Source: Aliivibrio fischeri ATCC 7744 = JCM 18803 = DSM 507 | GTDB taxonomy: Bacteria > Pseudomonadota > Gammaproteobacteria > Enterobacterales > Vibrionaceae | Direction of reading: 5' to 3' | Length of the DNA: 64,000 bases | NCBI RefSeq assembly: GCF_023983475.1 | Contig: NZ_CP092712.1 | Span: 2,666,001-2,730,000, forward strand | In this document: positions 1 to 10,775 of the stretch, in pieces | How the letters are laid out: the number at the start of each line of letters is the position of its first letter | How positions within the stretch are numbered: position 1 is the first letter of the stretch | Notes under the pieces: model-generated | Database searches by the model: none | Seen by the model: the letters and a program-made list of their open reading frames with translations, nothing else | What the model was told of the DNA's origin: nothing | Position numbers and translations under genes: made by a program

Positions 1-72
1 AATCGCTAAGTTTGTTTTCCCTGATGCCGTCGGTCCCATCAAAAAGATGGCTTTTGGTAATGCTTTATTCAT
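1..72 (-). CDS. miaA: tRNA dimethylallyltransferase MiaA, 5' part only
   Basis: The ATG at 72 reads inward to the window edge and encodes about 24 residues, including the P-loop MGPTASGKT followed by NLAI. This is the characteristic N-terminus of MiaA, which prenylates A37 of tRNAs reading UNN codons. The start overlaps the last 8 bases of mutL, so the two are translationally coupled, and mutL-miaA is a conserved gamma-proteobacterial order. The rest of the gene lies outside the window. Confidence 0.85.
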   Translation of the reverse strand, partial: MNKALPKAIFLMGPTASGKTNLAI

Positions 73-2050
73 GACTAAATGCTTGTATCACTTGTGTAAT
101 ATCGATGTCTTTTAACAATTTAGGGTAGAAATCATTCAATTTACCTCCCCATAATTGCTCTAATTCCATCACTAATTGAATTGCCTGAGCTGTAGTATAA
201 CTTACTTCATCATGTTGAATTTGATGAGAAAGCCATTTTATTACTTGCTCTAACGATGGATTAATTTGTTCTAGATACCTTAACAGATTCGGGATCAATT
301 GTTGTAAGTTCTGCTGTCTGATTGGTTGACAAACAGCCATTACGATAATATTTGTTCTATTTTTAACTTTAAGATCAATACCTAAAGATTTCAACAAAGA
401 GGCGTAATTAGATAAATTGTTACAAATTGACTCATCAATACCAACAGAAAGCGGTATCAATAAAGGTTGAGGCTTTAACGGCTCAACATTAACCGAACTT
501 AACTGACCGTAGATTTTGACAAACTCGGCATAGCGTAAGTTCAATAACTGAAGTTGCTTACCTTGCTGCAACAAGGCAAAGGTCGATTCAACAACACTTA
601 AAACTTTACCTAATGTGATGTCATTTTTAGACACATGAGTAACTTGAGGTGCAACTCGTTCAATTTGTTGAGTAGTACTGAATGTAAGTGATTGCTCATT
701 CACCTGAGAGCTACTTTCTCTCTGAACTCTATTTTGGGTGGTAAGCAACTCATTATAATTAGAAAGTGCTTTTTCTGCTGGTTTATCATTATTATAAAAT
801 GAACGAGGTAACGCGCTAGGCTTCGAAGATGAATTTCCAGTAGGGCTTTTCGGGATCCATGAATCTAATGGAGCCTTATTTGGATAACTTGGCGTAGATT
901 CTACCGCAACCCTTAATTGTTCAGATTTAGGATAATGCGATTGTTGAGGCTGTCGAACATATTCCTTCATTGGTGGAAAATACGATTCTTTATTCTCAAT
1001 TACTTGTTCTTCTACCAATGGTTGATCATTACATACTACGTTTGATAATGATGCACCTTGCTGTAATGCACCAAAAATAGCTTGGTAAATAAAGTCATGT
1101 ACTAATCGTGCTTGATGAAAACGTACCTCGTGCTTTGCCGGATGCACGTTAACATCAACATCATGTGGATTGATCTCAATAAATAAAATATACGCTGCAT
1201 ATTGGTTTGCAGGCAAAGATGATTCATAACCTTGACGGATAGCATGATTGATTAGCTTATCTTTCATCATACGTCCGTTCACATAGCAGTATTGAATATC
1301 ACCCTGTGCTCTTGCTCCTTCGGGAGACGATATCCAACCATGAAACTTCAACTCTCCATGCTCTAACTCGACTTCTAATGCATGTTGTAAGAAATTAGCA
1401 CCACATACGGCCGCTAAACGTTTTTCTATTTGAGGTTTAGTTTGTGCTGCTCGATATTGACGAACCATCTTACCGTTATGACGTAAATTAATCGTCACAT
1501 CCAATCGGCTTAATGCAATACGCTTTAATAGTTCATCAATATGAGTAAATTCTGTTTTATCTGCTCGCAGGAACTTACGACGTGCTGGAGTATTAAAAAA
1601 CAGATCAACCACATCAATAGTCGTTCCAATGGGATGAGCAGCCGGCTTTAATTTCACATTCATTTCTCGACCTTCAGCATAAGCAGACCATGCCTCTTCT
1701 TGGGCAACAGTACGAGAAGTTAGTGTTAAACGTGAAACGGAACTAATAGAAGCAAGAGCTTCACCTCGAAACCCCAAACTAACAATGGCTTCAAGATCAT
1801 CTAATGAAGTGATTTTTGATGTGGCATGACGACTTAAGGCTAAGGTAAGTTCATCTTTTGGGATCCCCGATCCATTATCGCGAATTCGGATTAACTTGCT
1901 GCCACCTTTTTCGATATCAATATCGATGCGAGTTGCTCCCGCATCGATACTGTTTTCTACCAATTCTTTAACAACAGAAGCCGGACGCTCCACAACCTCA
2001 CCCGCCGCAATTTGGTTGGCTAATCGTGCTGGTAAGATTTGAATTGGCAT
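65..2050 (-). CDS. mutL: DNA mismatch repair protein MutL
   Basis: MutL couples MutS mismatch recognition to strand incision by MutH. The N-terminal GHKL ATPase is intact: catalytic Glu29 and Mg-binding Asn33 in KELVENS, the DNGSGI loop, and [11 protein letters not shown] low-complexity Ser/Gln-rich linker (about residues 340-460) leads to the C-terminal dimerisation domain. The DQHA endonuclease motif is not visible, as expected for MutH-using gamma-proteobacteria. At 661 residues it is longer than the 615 of E. coli, through the linker. It lies 11 bp downstream of amiB and overlaps miaA, in the order tsaE-amiB-mutL-miaA. Confidence 0.97.
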   Translation of the reverse strand: MPIQILPARLANQIAAGEVVERPASVVKELVENSIDAGATRIDIDIEKGGSKLIRIRDNGSGIPKDELTLALSRHATSKITSLDDLEAIVSLGFRGEALASISSVSRLTLTSRTVAQEEAWSAYAEGREMNVKLKPAAHPIGTTIDVVDLFFNTPARRKFLRADKTEFTHIDELLKRIALSRLDVTINLRHNGKMVRQYRAAQTKPQIEKRLAAVCGANFLQHALEVELEHGELKFHGWISSPEGARAQGDIQYCYVNGRMMKDKLINHAIRQGYESSLPANQYAAYILFIEINPHDVDVNVHPAKHEVRFHQARLVHDFIYQAIFGALQQGASLSNVVCNDQPLVEEQVIENKESYFPPMKEYVRQPQQSHYPKSEQLRVAVESTPSYPNKAPLDSWIPKSPTGNSSSKPSALPRSFYNNDKPAEKALSNYNELLTTQNRVQRESSSQVNEQSLTFSTTQQIERVAPQVTHVSKNDITLGKVLSVVESTFALLQQGKQLQLLNLRYAEFVKIYGQLSSVNVEPLKPQPLLIPLSVGIDESICNNLSNYASLLKSLGIDLKVKNRTNIIVMAVCQPIRQQNLQQLIPNLLRYLEQINPSLEQVIKWLSHQIQHDEVSYTTAQAIQLVMELEQLWGGKLNDFYPKLLKDIDITQVIQAFSHE

Positions 2051-2061
2051 GACCTTGTTCC

Positions 2062-3801
2062 TTAACTGGTTGGAATAATGAGCACCTGCCCTATAGCAAG
2101 CTCATCTGAACGTAACTTGTTTGCTTTTCTTAAGCTGGAAACAGATACGCCATATTTACTTGCAATTTTACCTAAGAATTCACCGCGTTTCACCGTGTGT
2201 TTCTTAACGGGAGCTACAATACTCACTTTCAATTTTTGTCCAACAAACAAAGTATCTGACTTCAATTTATTTAATGAACGAATACTGCTTGTTGTTACTT
2301 TATATTTCGATGCAATCTTTCCTAAATACTCACCAGAACGTACTTTATGAGTAATAATAGTACGAGCCTGACTTGATGATGTATTCGCAGAAGAAACCGT
2401 ATTCTTCGGTGCAACATACACAGGTTTATTGCTTGGGATAACTAAAACTTGTCCAATCTTTAAGCTCGTGCTTTTAAGATTATTTTCACTTTTAATTTTC
2501 GCCATCGTCGTTCCATATTTCTTTGCAATTAAAGACAAAGACTCACCAGAACGTACTTTATGTTTTGTTTGACCATCTTGTGCAGCAAGTAGTGTACCTT
2601 GCGGCGGGTTATCATGAAGATAACGAATGATTGCTTTTGAAATAGAACGTGCAATTTTATCTTGATGAGCTCGTTGGAATAATTGCTTTTCTTCCGTTGG
2701 GTTCGAAATAAACCCGGTTTCAATCAAAATAGATGGAATATCTGGTGACTTTAATACTGCCAAGCTCGCATTCACAGGCTCTTTTTTATGCAGTCGAATC
2801 ACTTTACCCATTTCTGATAACACGTTCTTTGCTAATTTATACCCTTCTTTTTGAGAATGACTAAATTGCAGATCCAATAGCGTTTGACTTACGTTTCTAT
2901 CGTTACTGTTTTTCGCTAGTACGTCTCCTGCACCACCCAATAACTCTGATTGTTTCTCGTGTTTTTCCACCCAACGACCAATTTCAGTATTTGCTCTACG
3001 TGTATTCAAAACGAACACAGAACCACCTCTTGGCTGCGGTGAGCGGAAGCTATCAGCGTGAATAGAAACTAATAAATGCGATTTATTTTTTCGAGCTATC
3101 TCTGTACGTTTATTTAAATTCACAAAATAATCGCCACTACGAGTCATTACTGCTCGCATGCCTGGCTGAGCATTAATTTGAGCAACCACTTTTTTCGAAA
3201 TCGCTAATGTCGCATGCTTTTCGTACTTTCGTGTTGGACCAATAGAACCAGGGTCTTCACCACCATGGCCAGCATCAATAGCAACAACAATTTCACCATT
3301 ACCAATAATATGACTATTATTTGAATTAATTACAGGTTTAGAAGGTGTACTTGGTTTGCTCGGTGTTGGCGTTGAATTAGTTGTTCCTGAATGAGGTAAG
3401 TCCATCACCAAACGATGGCCATACTGCCCACCTGGAGTTGGTGCTAACTTAAACACCTCAGCCGTAACAGAGTGCTTTAATTCAAAAACCAAACGTGTAG
3501 TGTTTTTTGATGGTGGTGAACTCTTTCTTATCTTAGTCAGTACCTTGCTGTCTTTAACATTTAAAGGCAACTTAGCTTTTACATTCGTATTCTTAAGATC
3601 AACAACCAAACGGTATGGGCTACTTAATGTAAAGTAGCTGTAATTTGCTTCTGAATTTAAGTCAATAACAATACGAGTTTCATCAGGCGAAGGCCAAACT
3701 CGTATTCCCTCTAACGTGTTTGCAGATACAAAAAAGCTACTTGTTGAAAGAACAACAAATAGCGTATACCAAATAATTCGAAAATATTTACCGATTAACA
3801 C
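2062..3801 (-). CDS. amiB: N-acetylmuramoyl-L-alanine amidase AmiB
   Basis: Periplasmic zinc amidase that splits septal peptidoglycan during daughter-cell separation. In order: a signal peptide (about 1-28), an AMIN domain that targets the division site (about 30-135), a Ser/Thr/Pro-rich linker, an Amidase_3 domain starting [15 protein letters not shown] with the first zinc His and a later SIHADSF, then three LysM repeats (about 412-577). E. coli AmiB has a single LysM, so the three-LysM tail is the Vibrio-type architecture. The start overlaps tsaE by 7 bp. Its likely activator, envC, lies at 26259-27404. Confidence 0.95.
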   Translation of the reverse strand: MLIGKYFRIIWYTLFVVLSTSSFFVSANTLEGIRVWPSPDETRIVIDLNSEANYSYFTLSSPYRLVVDLKNTNVKAKLPLNVKDSKVLTKIRKSSPPSKNTTRLVFELKHSVTAEVFKLAPTPGGQYGHRLVMDLPHSGTTNSTPTPSKPSTPSKPVINSNNSHIIGNGEIVVAIDAGHGGEDPGSIGPTRKYEKHATLAISKKVVAQINAQPGMRAVMTRSGDYFVNLNKRTEIARKNKSHLLVSIHADSFRSPQPRGGSVFVLNTRRANTEIGRWVEKHEKQSELLGGAGDVLAKNSNDRNVSQTLLDLQFSHSQKEGYKLAKNVLSEMGKVIRLHKKEPVNASLAVLKSPDIPSILIETGFISNPTEEKQLFQRAHQDKIARSISKAIIRYLHDNPPQGTLLAAQDGQTKHKVRSGESLSLIAKKYGTTMAKIKSENNLKSTSLKIGQVLVIPSNKPVYVAPKNTVSSANTSSSQARTIITHKVRSGEYLGKIASKYKVTTSSIRSLNKLKSDTLFVGQKLKVSIVAPVKKHTVKRGEFLGKIASKYGVSVSSLRKANKLRSDELAIGQVLIIPTS

Positions 3802-4259
3802 AAATCCAACCGCTGTACTAAACTACATCCATACTCATTATTACCTGTGATCACAACATGACGAGCTTCACCATCGTAGCGAATATCAATATCAAGATCT
3901 GGTGCTGGTAATAACCCTTCCCCTTTCTCAGGCCATTCAACTAAACAAATTGCATCATCAGTAAAATAATCACGGATCCCCATAAACTCAAGTTCTTCAG
4001 GATCAGCTAAACGATATAGATCGAAATGATATACCTGCCACTTATCAAGTTCATATGGTTCAACTAATGTATAAGTTGGGCTTTTTACATTACCAGTATG
4101 ACCTAATGAACGAATGAATCCGCGACTAAACGTAGTTTTACCTGCGCCAAGATCACCATGTAAGAAAATTGTTGTTTGTTGAGTACAAGCTTGAGAAAGC
4201 TGTCTACCGAATTCAACCGTATCGTCTTCAGTAGCTAAATTAAATTCAAAGCGTTCCAT
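3795..4259 (-). CDS. tsaE: tRNA threonylcarbamoyladenosine biosynthesis ATPase TsaE
   Basis: TsaE (YjeE) is the ATPase that resets the TsaB-TsaD complex during synthesis of t6A37 on ANN-decoding tRNAs. The Walker A motif [10 protein letters not shown] is near residue 35, followed by the family signatures [10 protein letters not shown] and YHFDLYRL. The length (154 residues) is normal. It is the first gene of the tsaE-amiB-mutL-miaA run and its end overlaps the amiB start. The 212-bp gap to queG must hold both divergent promoters. Confidence 0.95.
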   Translation of the reverse strand: MERFEFNLATEDDTVEFGRQLSQACTQQTTIFLHGDLGAGKTTFSRGFIRSLGHTGNVKSPTYTLVEPYELDKWQVYHFDLYRLADPEELEFMGIRDYFTDDAICLVEWPEKGEGLLPAPDLDIDIRYDGEARHVVITGNNEYGCSLVQRLDLC

Positions 4260-4336
4260 TATTCACTAATTTCACTATTTTAATTGTCTAAATTGATGGA
4301 CTTGGTATCAAATTCACAATTTAATGTGATGAATGT

Positions 4337-4345
4337 TTATACACA
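4337..4345 (+). promoter_or_regulatory. DnaA box in the tsaE-queG gap
   Basis: TTATACACA matches the consensus TTWTNCACA exactly and equals the R2-type box of E. coli oriC. A single 9-mer in AT-rich DNA can arise by chance. It is 1.3 kb from the DnaA-box cluster on the far side of queG. Confidence 0.35.
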
Positions 4346-4471
4346 AGTTATCTTATCGGTTTGTTAATCTCATTGAGTAGAACTTTTATAATCAGTATCT
4401 AATTACGAGTTATCTTGTCTATATGATAAACTTTTACTCATTATACTGTAATAAAAAAATGTAATCTCCCT

Positions 4472-5587
4472 GTGAAAATTAACTATCAAGAACTCGCAAA
4501 TAACATCAAACTTTGGGCAAAAGAGCTTGGCTTTCAAAAAGTCGGGATCTGTGATGTCGATTTATCTCATCATGAGGCAGCATTAGAGCAATGGTTAGAT
4601 GCGGGTTATCACGGCTCAATGGATTGGATGGCACGTCATGGTGCCATGCGAGCAAGACCAGACGAGCTTCATCCTGGGACAATTCGAGTAATCAGTGCTC
4701 GAATGGGTTACCTTCCTCCTGAAGCCAATTTTGCCAGTAACTTAAAAGATCCAAACCAAGCTTATATTAGTCGTTACGCTCTCGGACGCGATTACCATAA
4801 ACTGATCCGTAATCAATTAAAAAAGCTAGGGCAAAAAATTGAAAAAGAAGTCGAACAATTAGGTTATCGACCGTTTGTGGACTCTGCTCCAATTTTAGAG
4901 CGCCCATTAGCAGAAAAAGCCGGGTTAGGCTGGACAGGAAAGCACTCACTTCTTCTTGATAAACATGCAGGCTCTTGGTTCTTTCTTGGCGAACTATTAG
5001 TTGATATACCATTACCAGTTGATACACCTGTTGAGAACCAATGTGGCAAATGCACCGCCTGTGTATCTTCTTGCCCTACCAACGCGATTCTTGAAAATGG
5101 TGTAATTGATGCTCGTCGCTGTATTTCTTACTTAACCATAGAAAACAGTGGTGTCATTCCTGAAGAGTTTCGTTCATTAATGGGAAATCGTATTTACGGT
5201 TGCGATGACTGCCAACTTGTTTGTCCTTGGAACCGAGAAGCTGAAATTACTCAACAAGCGGACTTTCATCGTAGAAGCTCATTAGGTGACTCTGATCTTA
5301 TTTCACTTTTCTCTTGGGATGAAAGTACCTTCTTAAAAAATATGGAAGGCTCTGCGATTCGCCGCATAGGACATACCCAATGGCTACGTAATCTTTCCAT
5401 CGCAATGGGAAATGCACCTCATTCCGAAGCAATAATATCTGCACTACGAGATCGATTAGGCTTAGATGAGAATTTAGATATCCATATTCAATGGGCGATA
5501 AAGCAACAATCTCTCGCTATCACTTCAAATAGAAAAGAACAACGCTTAATCCGTATCATTGAAAAAGGGCTTCCAAGAGATGCCTAA
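4472..5587 (+). CDS. queG: epoxyqueuosine reductase QueG
   Basis: Cobalamin-dependent iron-sulfur enzyme performing the last step of queuosine synthesis in tRNA. Two ferredoxin-like cysteine sets are present: CGKCTACVSSCPTNA (about residue 191) and CDDCQLVCPWN (about 246), giving two [4Fe-4S] clusters, followed by a HEAT-like C-terminus. The start is GTG at 4472, placing the conserved N-terminus (LAKELGFQKVGICDVDLS-like) in the right register. At 371 residues it is of normal length. It is transcribed divergently from tsaE. The downstream neighbour is a DnaA-box region and then the tRNA array, as in E. coli. Confidence 0.95.
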   Translation: MKINYQELANNIKLWAKELGFQKVGICDVDLSHHEAALEQWLDAGYHGSMDWMARHGAMRARPDELHPGTIRVISARMGYLPPEANFASNLKDPNQAYISRYALGRDYHKLIRNQLKKLGQKIEKEVEQLGYRPFVDSAPILERPLAEKAGLGWTGKHSLLLDKHAGSWFFLGELLVDIPLPVDTPVENQCGKCTACVSSCPTNAILENGVIDARRCISYLTIENSGVIPEEFRSLMGNRIYGCDDCQLVCPWNREAEITQQADFHRRSSLGDSDLISLFSWDESTFLKNMEGSAIRRIGHTQWLRNLSIAMGNAPHSEAIISALRDRLGLDENLDIHIQWAIKQQSLAITSNRKEQRLIRIIEKGLPRDA

Positions 5588-6103
5588 CTAGTATGATCTC
5601 AATAAAGTCATTCTCTGTTGATAACCATTTAAGATTACATATAGCGTATGTGGAAAAGATTTCTATCTTTAGCAAACAACGGGAATATTAAAAAAGTTAA
5701 ACACAAGACAGGAATATGATTAGGATCAAAGAAGTCAAGCAAAAAGATCTTTAAAAATCTTGCAAATAATGCATAAAAAAACAAAAAACCTTATTTTTCA
5801 AATAGATAAAAAATAAAAGCAAATTTAACGATCAAAAAATAAAAGCAAGATCCTTGATAAAACTCATTTCTTTCAGTTTTTTCATAAACAACTAACAGAG
5901 TTATCCACAGAAAGCGAGATGTGGATAAGTTTGTTGATTATATGGTAGTTAACAAACATAACTAACCCTCTGCGCTTACTCTTTATATGAAAAAGAGACC
6001 AGATGCAGATAGATTATTCGATTCTTTCATTGGTTATGAATCTGAGTATTCTAAAGAGCAGGATTTGTAGTGGAGTTAATGCTTCACAGCATTAATTTTA
6101 AAG
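5588..6103. promoter_or_regulatory. AT-rich intergenic region with DnaA boxes, candidate datA-like locus
   Basis: This 0.5-kb AT-rich gap between queG and the glycine tRNA array has no substantial gene. It holds two perfect DnaA boxes in inverted orientation (TTATCCACA at 5901-5909 and its complement at 5920-5928), a consensus box on the minus strand at 5649-5657 (TTTTCCACA) and a one-mismatch box at 5616-5624 (TTATCAACA). In E. coli the DnaA-titrating and DnaA-ATP-hydrolysing locus datA lies in the same setting, between queG and glyVXY. No exact IHF consensus was found. Function is inferred from synteny and motif. Confidence 0.5.
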
Positions 6104-6142
6104 AAAATAAAAGCGCTGAATATGATTCAGCGCTTTTATTTT
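6104..6142 (-). terminator. perfect palindromic terminator of the tRNA operon
   Basis: An 18-bp perfect inverted repeat (6104-6121 and 6125-6142) with a 3-base loop has AGCGCTGAAT at its core and A/T-rich outer arms that give a U-rich tail on either strand. It directly follows the last tRNA (minus strand) and could also stop transcription from the queG side. Confidence 0.85.
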
Positions 6143-6145
6143 GTT

Positions 6146-6221
6146 TGGAGCGACACACGAGGTTCGAACTCGTGACCTCAACCTTGGCAAGGTTGCGCTC
6201 TACCAGCTGAGCTAGTGTCGC
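6146..6221 (-). tRNA. tRNA-Gly (GCC), copy 1
   Basis: A 76-nt cloverleaf with acceptor GCGACAC/GTGTCGC, encoded CCA, anticodon GCC in the loop TTGCCAA, and a TTCGAAC T-loop. It is the last gene of the seven-tRNA operon on the minus strand and is followed directly by the palindromic terminator. Confidence 0.97.
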
Positions 6222-6253
6222 ATGATTAACCGCTAATGCGTTTAATCTAAATG

Positions 6254-6330
<77 letters not shown>

Positions 6331-6390
6331 TCCGGATGCATTGTTTAAGACAATGAGACTATAAACCATTTTTCTCTTCGAGAAAGAAAA

Positions 6391-6466
6391 TGGAGCGACA
6401 CACGAGGTTCGAACTCGTGACCTCAACCTTGGCAAGGTTGCGCTCTACCAGCTGAGCTAGTGTCGC
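6391..6466 (-). tRNA. tRNA-Gly (GCC), copy 2
   Basis: Identical in sequence to copy 1: 76 nt, anticodon GCC, encoded CCA. It lies exactly 245 bp from copy 1, as part of a tandemly duplicated Gly-fMet unit. Confidence 0.97.
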
Positions 6467-6498
6467 ATGATCAACCGCTAATGCGTTCAATCTAAATG

Positions 6499-6575
<77 letters not shown>

Positions 6576-6635
6576 TCCGGATGCATTGTTTAAGACAATG
6601 AGACTATAAACCATTTTTCTCTTCGAGAAAGAAAA

Positions 6636-6711
6636 TGGAGCGACACACGAGGTTCGAACTCGTGACCTCAACCTTGGCAAGGTTGCGCTCTACCAGCTGA
6701 GCTAGTGTCGC
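6636..6711 (-). tRNA. tRNA-Gly (GCC), copy 3
   Basis: A 76-nt tRNA with anticodon GCC, identical to the other glycine copies and 245 bp from copy 2. Confidence 0.97.
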
Positions 6712-6743
6712 ATGATTAACCGCTAATGCGTTCAATCTAAATG

Positions 6744-6820
<77 letters not shown>

Positions 6821-6891
6821 TCCGGATGCATTGTTAAGTACAATGAAACTTTATCTTATCATTCAATTACTTGAACAAGAAGCTTTAAATT

Positions 6892-6967
6892 TGGAGCGAC
6901 ACACGAGGTTCGAACTCGTGACCTCAACCTTGGCAAGGTTGCGCTCTACCAGCTGAGCTAGTGTCGC
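6892..6967 (-). tRNA. tRNA-Gly (GCC), copy 4
   Basis: A 76-nt tRNA with anticodon GCC. It is the promoter-proximal member of the array. The 71-bp spacer to fMet copy 3 differs from the spacers of the other units. Confidence 0.97.
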
Positions 6968-7005
6968 ATTCTGATAAGGAGTAGCTCCTCGTTCAGAGGC
7001 TGCGA

Positions 7006-7033
7006 ATTATACGAGTAAACTGTGATGATGCAA
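7006..7033 (-). promoter_or_regulatory. sigma-70 promoter of the Gly/fMet tRNA operon
   Basis: On the minus strand, TTGCAT (7028-7033) and a perfect TATAAT (7006-7011) are 16 bp apart. A GC-containing discriminator and a short leader follow before the first tRNA at 6967. This layout is typical of stringently controlled stable-RNA promoters. Confidence 0.8.
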
Positions 7034-7041
7034 GCGTATTT

Positions 7042-7078
7042 TGAAAAAAAATGCGATTTTTTTTCAAAATCGCGTTTT
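7042..7078 (-). terminator. orn terminator
   Basis: The stem GCGATTTT/AAAATCGC (7053-7060 with 7066-7073) has a 5-base loop and is flanked by T-runs on both strands. On the minus strand it follows orn by about 30 bp and insulates it from the tRNA promoter. Confidence 0.75.
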
Positions 7079-7104
7079 TCCGCTCAACAAATCATCAAAT
7101 GAAA

Positions 7105-7650
7105 TTAAATTGTGAAAATATGTTGGCGATAATACTTCAATTCTGCAATAGATTCGCGAATATCATCTAGCGCTAAATGTGTGCCTGCTTTGGTAAAACC
7201 ATCTAAAACTTCAGGTTTCCATCGACGTGCTAGCTCTTTAATTGTACTTACATCAACATAGCGGTAATGAAAATACTCTTCTAATGTTGGCATATGCTTA
7301 TATAAGAAACGACGATCTTGTCCAATACTATTACCACAAATTGGTGATACGCCTTTTGGAACCCATTGCTCAAGAAAAGCAATAGTTTCTGCAATTGCCG
7401 CTTCTTCATTGTATTTACTTTCTTGTACTCGAGCGACTAATCCGCTATTTGTATGAGTATTGGTACACCAATCGTCCATTTTAGCCAACTCTTCTTCTGG
7501 CTGATGGATCGCAATTACTGGACCTTCTGCTAAAATATTCAGTTGTGCATCTGTCACAATAGATGCAATTTCGATGATTTTATGAGTTTCAGGATCCAAT
7601 CCTGTCATCTCTAAATCCACCCAAATCAGGTTTTGATCATTAATTGCCAT
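7105..7650 (-). CDS. orn: oligoribonuclease Orn
   Basis: A 3'-5' exonuclease that degrades dinucleotides, including pGpG from c-di-GMP turnover. It is a DEDDh-family protein: [11 protein letters not shown] carries the first Asp and Glu, [12 protein letters not shown] the middle Asp, and [11 protein letters not shown] the His and last Asp. The length of 181 residues equals the E. coli enzyme. It is divergent from rsgA with a 98-bp gap, a conserved arrangement. Confidence 0.97.
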   Translation of the reverse strand: MAINDQNLIWVDLEMTGLDPETHKIIEIASIVTDAQLNILAEGPVIAIHQPEEELAKMDDWCTNTHTNSGLVARVQESKYNEEAAIAETIAFLEQWVPKGVSPICGNSIGQDRRFLYKHMPTLEEYFHYRYVDVSTIKELARRWKPEVLDGFTKAGTHLALDDIRESIAELKYYRQHIFTI

Positions 7651-7748
7651 AGAGAGTTGCCTATTTTGTAACTAAAAAGGGTATGATACTCGGGCCGATT
7701 TATCTTTCAACATAAAACTGAAAGCCAACCAACAAGTGAATTAATTTC

Positions 7749-8813
7749 GTGGCAAAGAAGAAAAAGCTAACCAAAGGCCAAGTTCGCCGAGTACGCTCAA
7801 ATCAAAAAAAGCGTATTGAAAAAATTGAAGACAGTGTGCAATGGGATGAAACCCTACTAGAAGCTGCTAAAGAAGGCCTAGTCATTACACGCTTTGGTCA
7901 ACATGCTGATATTGAAGACCCTGATACTAAAGAAATCCATCGTTGTAATTTACGTCGAGGTATTGAAAGTTTAGTTTCGGGTGATCGTGTTATTTGGCGT
8001 CCAGGGACTGAAGTCCTTGCTGGTATTTCAGGTGTCGTTGAAGCTGTAAAACCAAGAACATCAATGTTAACCCGTCCAGACTATTATGACGGTATTAAAC
8101 CAGTAGCAGCTAACGTTGATCAGATGGTAATCGTGTCTTCAATTCTTCCTGAGCTGTCTCTTAATATTATTGATCGATACCTTATTGCTTCTGAAACTCT
8201 ACATATCAAACCATTAATTGTATTAAACAAAGTGGATTTACTGTCTGAAGAAGAGTTCACCAAGGTACAACAACTACTGAGCTTATATGAAGATATTGGT
8301 TATAAAGTTCGATATGTAAGTAAAGAATCAGGCTACGGTGTAGAAGAGCTTGAAGCTGAATTACGAAATCACATTAATATTTTCGTTGGTCAGTCTGGCG
8401 TAGGTAAATCAAGCCTTGTAAATGCACTGATGCCTGAACTTGAGATTGAGGTGGAAGAAGGGGCAGTATCTGAAAACTCAGGTCTTGGTCAACATACAAC
8501 AACTGCAGCACGTCTGTATCACTTCCCACACGGTGGTGATTTAATTGACTCTCCAGGAGTTCGTGAATTTGGTTTGTGGCACTTAGAAGCTGAACAAGTC
8601 ACAGACTCTTTTATTGAATTTAAAGACTTTTTAGGTGGCTGTAAGTTTAGAGACTGTAAACACAAAGATGACCCAGGTTGTTTACTGCAAGAAGCGGTTG
8701 CAGAAGGAAAAATTAATAAACAACGCTTTGAAAGCTACCACCGTATTATTGAAAGCATGTCTGAGAATAAAGCAAATCGCCAATTCTCACGAAACAAAAA
8801 AGCCGATTTATAG
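7749..8813 (+). CDS. rsgA: ribosome small-subunit-dependent GTPase RsgA
   Basis: A late 30S assembly GTPase. The motifs are circularly permuted: NKVD (G4) near residue 158 precedes the P-loop GQSGVGKSS (about 215) and DSPG (about 262). The OB-fold lies at the N-terminus, and the C-terminal zinc-binding Cys/His cluster ([16 protein letters not shown]) is intact. The start is GTG at 7749, giving the basic N-terminus [11 protein letters not shown]. At 354 residues it is normal. It is followed by psd after 79 bp. Confidence 0.96.
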   Translation: MAKKKKLTKGQVRRVRSNQKKRIEKIEDSVQWDETLLEAAKEGLVITRFGQHADIEDPDTKEIHRCNLRRGIESLVSGDRVIWRPGTEVLAGISGVVEAVKPRTSMLTRPDYYDGIKPVAANVDQMVIVSSILPELSLNIIDRYLIASETLHIKPLIVLNKVDLLSEEEFTKVQQLLSLYEDIGYKVRYVSKESGYGVEELEAELRNHINIFVGQSGVGKSSLVNALMPELEIEVEEGAVSENSGLGQHTTTAARLYHFPHGGDLIDSPGVREFGLWHLEAEQVTDSFIEFKDFLGGCKFRDCKHKDDPGCLLQEAVAEGKINKQRFESYHRIIESMSENKANRQFSRNKKADL

Positions 8814-8892
8814 CCAGAATAAACCTTGGGTTTAGCGACAATGTAAATATGTGGTAATATCCACAGCAAATGATAACTATTAGGCAAACAAC

Positions 8893-9756
8893 GTGTCAGA
8901 TAATTTAAAGATTGGGTTACAATATCTAACTCCAAAACATGCACTTACTCGTTTGGCTGGCAAATTAGCATCAGCAAAAATGGGATGGTTAACAACTGCT
9001 GTTATTAAGTGGTTTATCAAACAATACAACGTAAATATGGATGAGGCTAAAAAACCAGATCCTGAAGCGTATTCAACATTTAATAACTTCTTCGTTCGTG
9101 AATTAGAGGATGGTGCTCGTCCTATTAATGAGGATGATTCTGTTATTTCTCACCCTGCTGATGCTTGCGTTAGTCAATTTGGTCCAATTATGGACGGTAA
9201 ATTAGTACAAGCAAAAGGCCACGTATATTCTGCACAAGAATTACTTGGTGGTGATGAAGCACTTGCTGCTGAATTTATGGGTGGTGAGTTTGCAACGCTG
9301 TATTTATCACCAAGCGATTACCATCGTGTTCATATGCCTTGTGATGCAACGCTACGTAAAATGATTTATGTTCCTGGTGACTTATTTTCAGTTAACCCAT
9401 TAACGGCTGAAAACGTACCGAACTTATTTGCACGCAATGAACGTGTTGTTTGTATTTTTGATACCGAGTTTGGTCCTATGGCTCAAATTCTGGTTGGTGC
9501 AACGATCGTTGGTAGTATTGAAACTACATGGGCTGAAACCGTAACACCACCAACAGGTCCTGCGGTTAAAACATGGCACTACCCTCTTTCTGGTGACGAC
9601 ATGATTTGCTTTAAGAAAGGTGAAGAAATGGGTCGCTTTAAGTTAGGTTCTACTGTAATTAACTTGTTTGCTCCTAACTCAATTAAATTTGATGACTCAA
9701 TGGTAAATGGTACTCCTACTCGTATGGGTACACCATTTGCTCATATCGCAAAATAA
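8893..9756 (+). CDS. psd: phosphatidylserine decarboxylase proenzyme
   Basis: A membrane enzyme that makes phosphatidylethanolamine. It self-cleaves at LGST (in [13 protein letters not shown], near residue 255) to form the pyruvoyl group on the small subunit. The substrate-loop motif [11 protein letters not shown] is present. The start is GTG at 8893. At 287 residues it is slightly shorter than the 322 of E. coli, as in other vibrios. The rsgA-psd order is conserved. Confidence 0.96.
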   Translation: MSDNLKIGLQYLTPKHALTRLAGKLASAKMGWLTTAVIKWFIKQYNVNMDEAKKPDPEAYSTFNNFFVRELEDGARPINEDDSVISHPADACVSQFGPIMDGKLVQAKGHVYSAQELLGGDEALAAEFMGGEFATLYLSPSDYHRVHMPCDATLRKMIYVPGDLFSVNPLTAENVPNLFARNERVVCIFDTEFGPMAQILVGATIVGSIETTWAETVTPPTGPAVKTWHYPLSGDDMICFKKGEEMGRFKLGSTVINLFAPNSIKFDDSMVNGTPTRMGTPFAHIAK

Positions 9757-9778
9757 TCAAATTTTATTAAGAAATAAT

Positions 9779-9811
9779 AAATAGCGGACAATATGTTCGC
9801 TATTTTTTTAT
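9779..9811 (+). terminator. psd terminator
   Basis: The stem AAATAGCGGAC/GTTCGCTATTT with a 5-base AATAT loop is followed by seven T, about 20 bp after the psd stop. Confidence 0.85.
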
Positions 9812-9848
9812 CTTTAGATAGTCAGAATCAATTAACTCAATGGAATGA

Positions 9849-10739
9849 ATGATGGGATATGAATGGTTAGCGTTGGCTGCTGCTTGTTTATGGGCGCTAT
9901 CAAGTATGATTTCTGTAACCCCTGCAAGGCATCTTGGTGCATTCGCTTATAGTCGTTGGCGTATGGGCTGCGTAACTATCATGCTCTCTAGTCTTGCTTG
10001 GTTTACTGGCGGTTGGCTCTCTATTGAATCTTCTCACTTATATCCAATGATCCTCTCTGGTCTCATTGGTATTTTTATTGGCGATACGGCTCTATTTGCG
10101 TGTTTTAATCGCATGGGACCACGCCAAGCCGGTTTACTCTTTTCTTGTCATGCTCTATTTTCTGCCATTCTTGGTTACTGGTTATTTAATGAAACCCTAC
10201 AAGGTTGGGAACTCGTCGGTGCCATCTCTGTTTTTTCTGGTGTTTCTATTGCTATTTTCTTTGGTAGAAAAACAGATAATCAAGGAACATGGGATGAAGT
10301 AAGAGGTAATATCTGGATAGCAATCTTCTTAGGGTTGCTTGCTGCTTTTTGCCAAGCACTTGGTGGTGTTATCGCAAAACCTGTAATGCTTACCAATGCA
10401 GACCCAATTGCAGCCTCAGCAATACGAATGGCTTCAGCTTTTGCAGCTCACAGCTTATTAAGATTAATGAACGTTCCAATATCTCGCCCTATTACGCCAA
10501 TTAATTTTCGCATTCTTGGAATTGTGGCGTTAAATGGTTTTCTAGCAATGACTGTGGGTATGACACTCATTTTATATGCATTGCAAAAAGGAAATGTAGG
10601 GATGGTTGCTCTACTCTCTTCTACAACCCCTATTATGATCTTGCCGTTATTATGGTTATATACAAAAAAAGCACCGAACCGCTCTGCATGGCTTGGTGCT
10701 TTTTTAGCTGTAATGGGTACGGGATTAATCGTCAGTTAA
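9849..10739 (+). CDS. EamA/DMT-family inner-membrane transporter
   Basis: The 296-residue protein has about ten hydrophobic helices in two EamA repeats; the second begins near residue 152 (IWIAIFLGLLAAFCQALGG). EamA proteins export amino acids or metabolites, but the substrate cannot be read from sequence. The start has two consecutive ATGs (9849, 9852) after a weak Shine-Dalgarno. It stands alone between the psd terminator and convergent epmA. Confidence 0.85.
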   Translation: MMGYEWLALAAACLWALSSMISVTPARHLGAFAYSRWRMGCVTIMLSSLAWFTGGWLSIESSHLYPMILSGLIGIFIGDTALFACFNRMGPRQAGLLFSCHALFSAILGYWLFNETLQGWELVGAISVFSGVSIAIFFGRKTDNQGTWDEVRGNIWIAIFLGLLAAFCQALGGVIAKPVMLTNADPIAASAIRMASAFAAHSLLRLMNVPISRPITPINFRILGIVALNGFLAMTVGMTLILYALQKGNVGMVALLSSTTPIMILPLLWLYTKKAPNRSAWLGAFLAVMGTGLIVS

Positions 10740-10775
10740 TCTTACAATTAGATTCATAACCTTTAATCTGGGAAG

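Noticed and set aside
5588-6103. IHF site that would complete a datA-like locus
   Set aside because: The closest candidate (around 5847-5860) has wrong spacing relative to the consensus, so it is not claimed.
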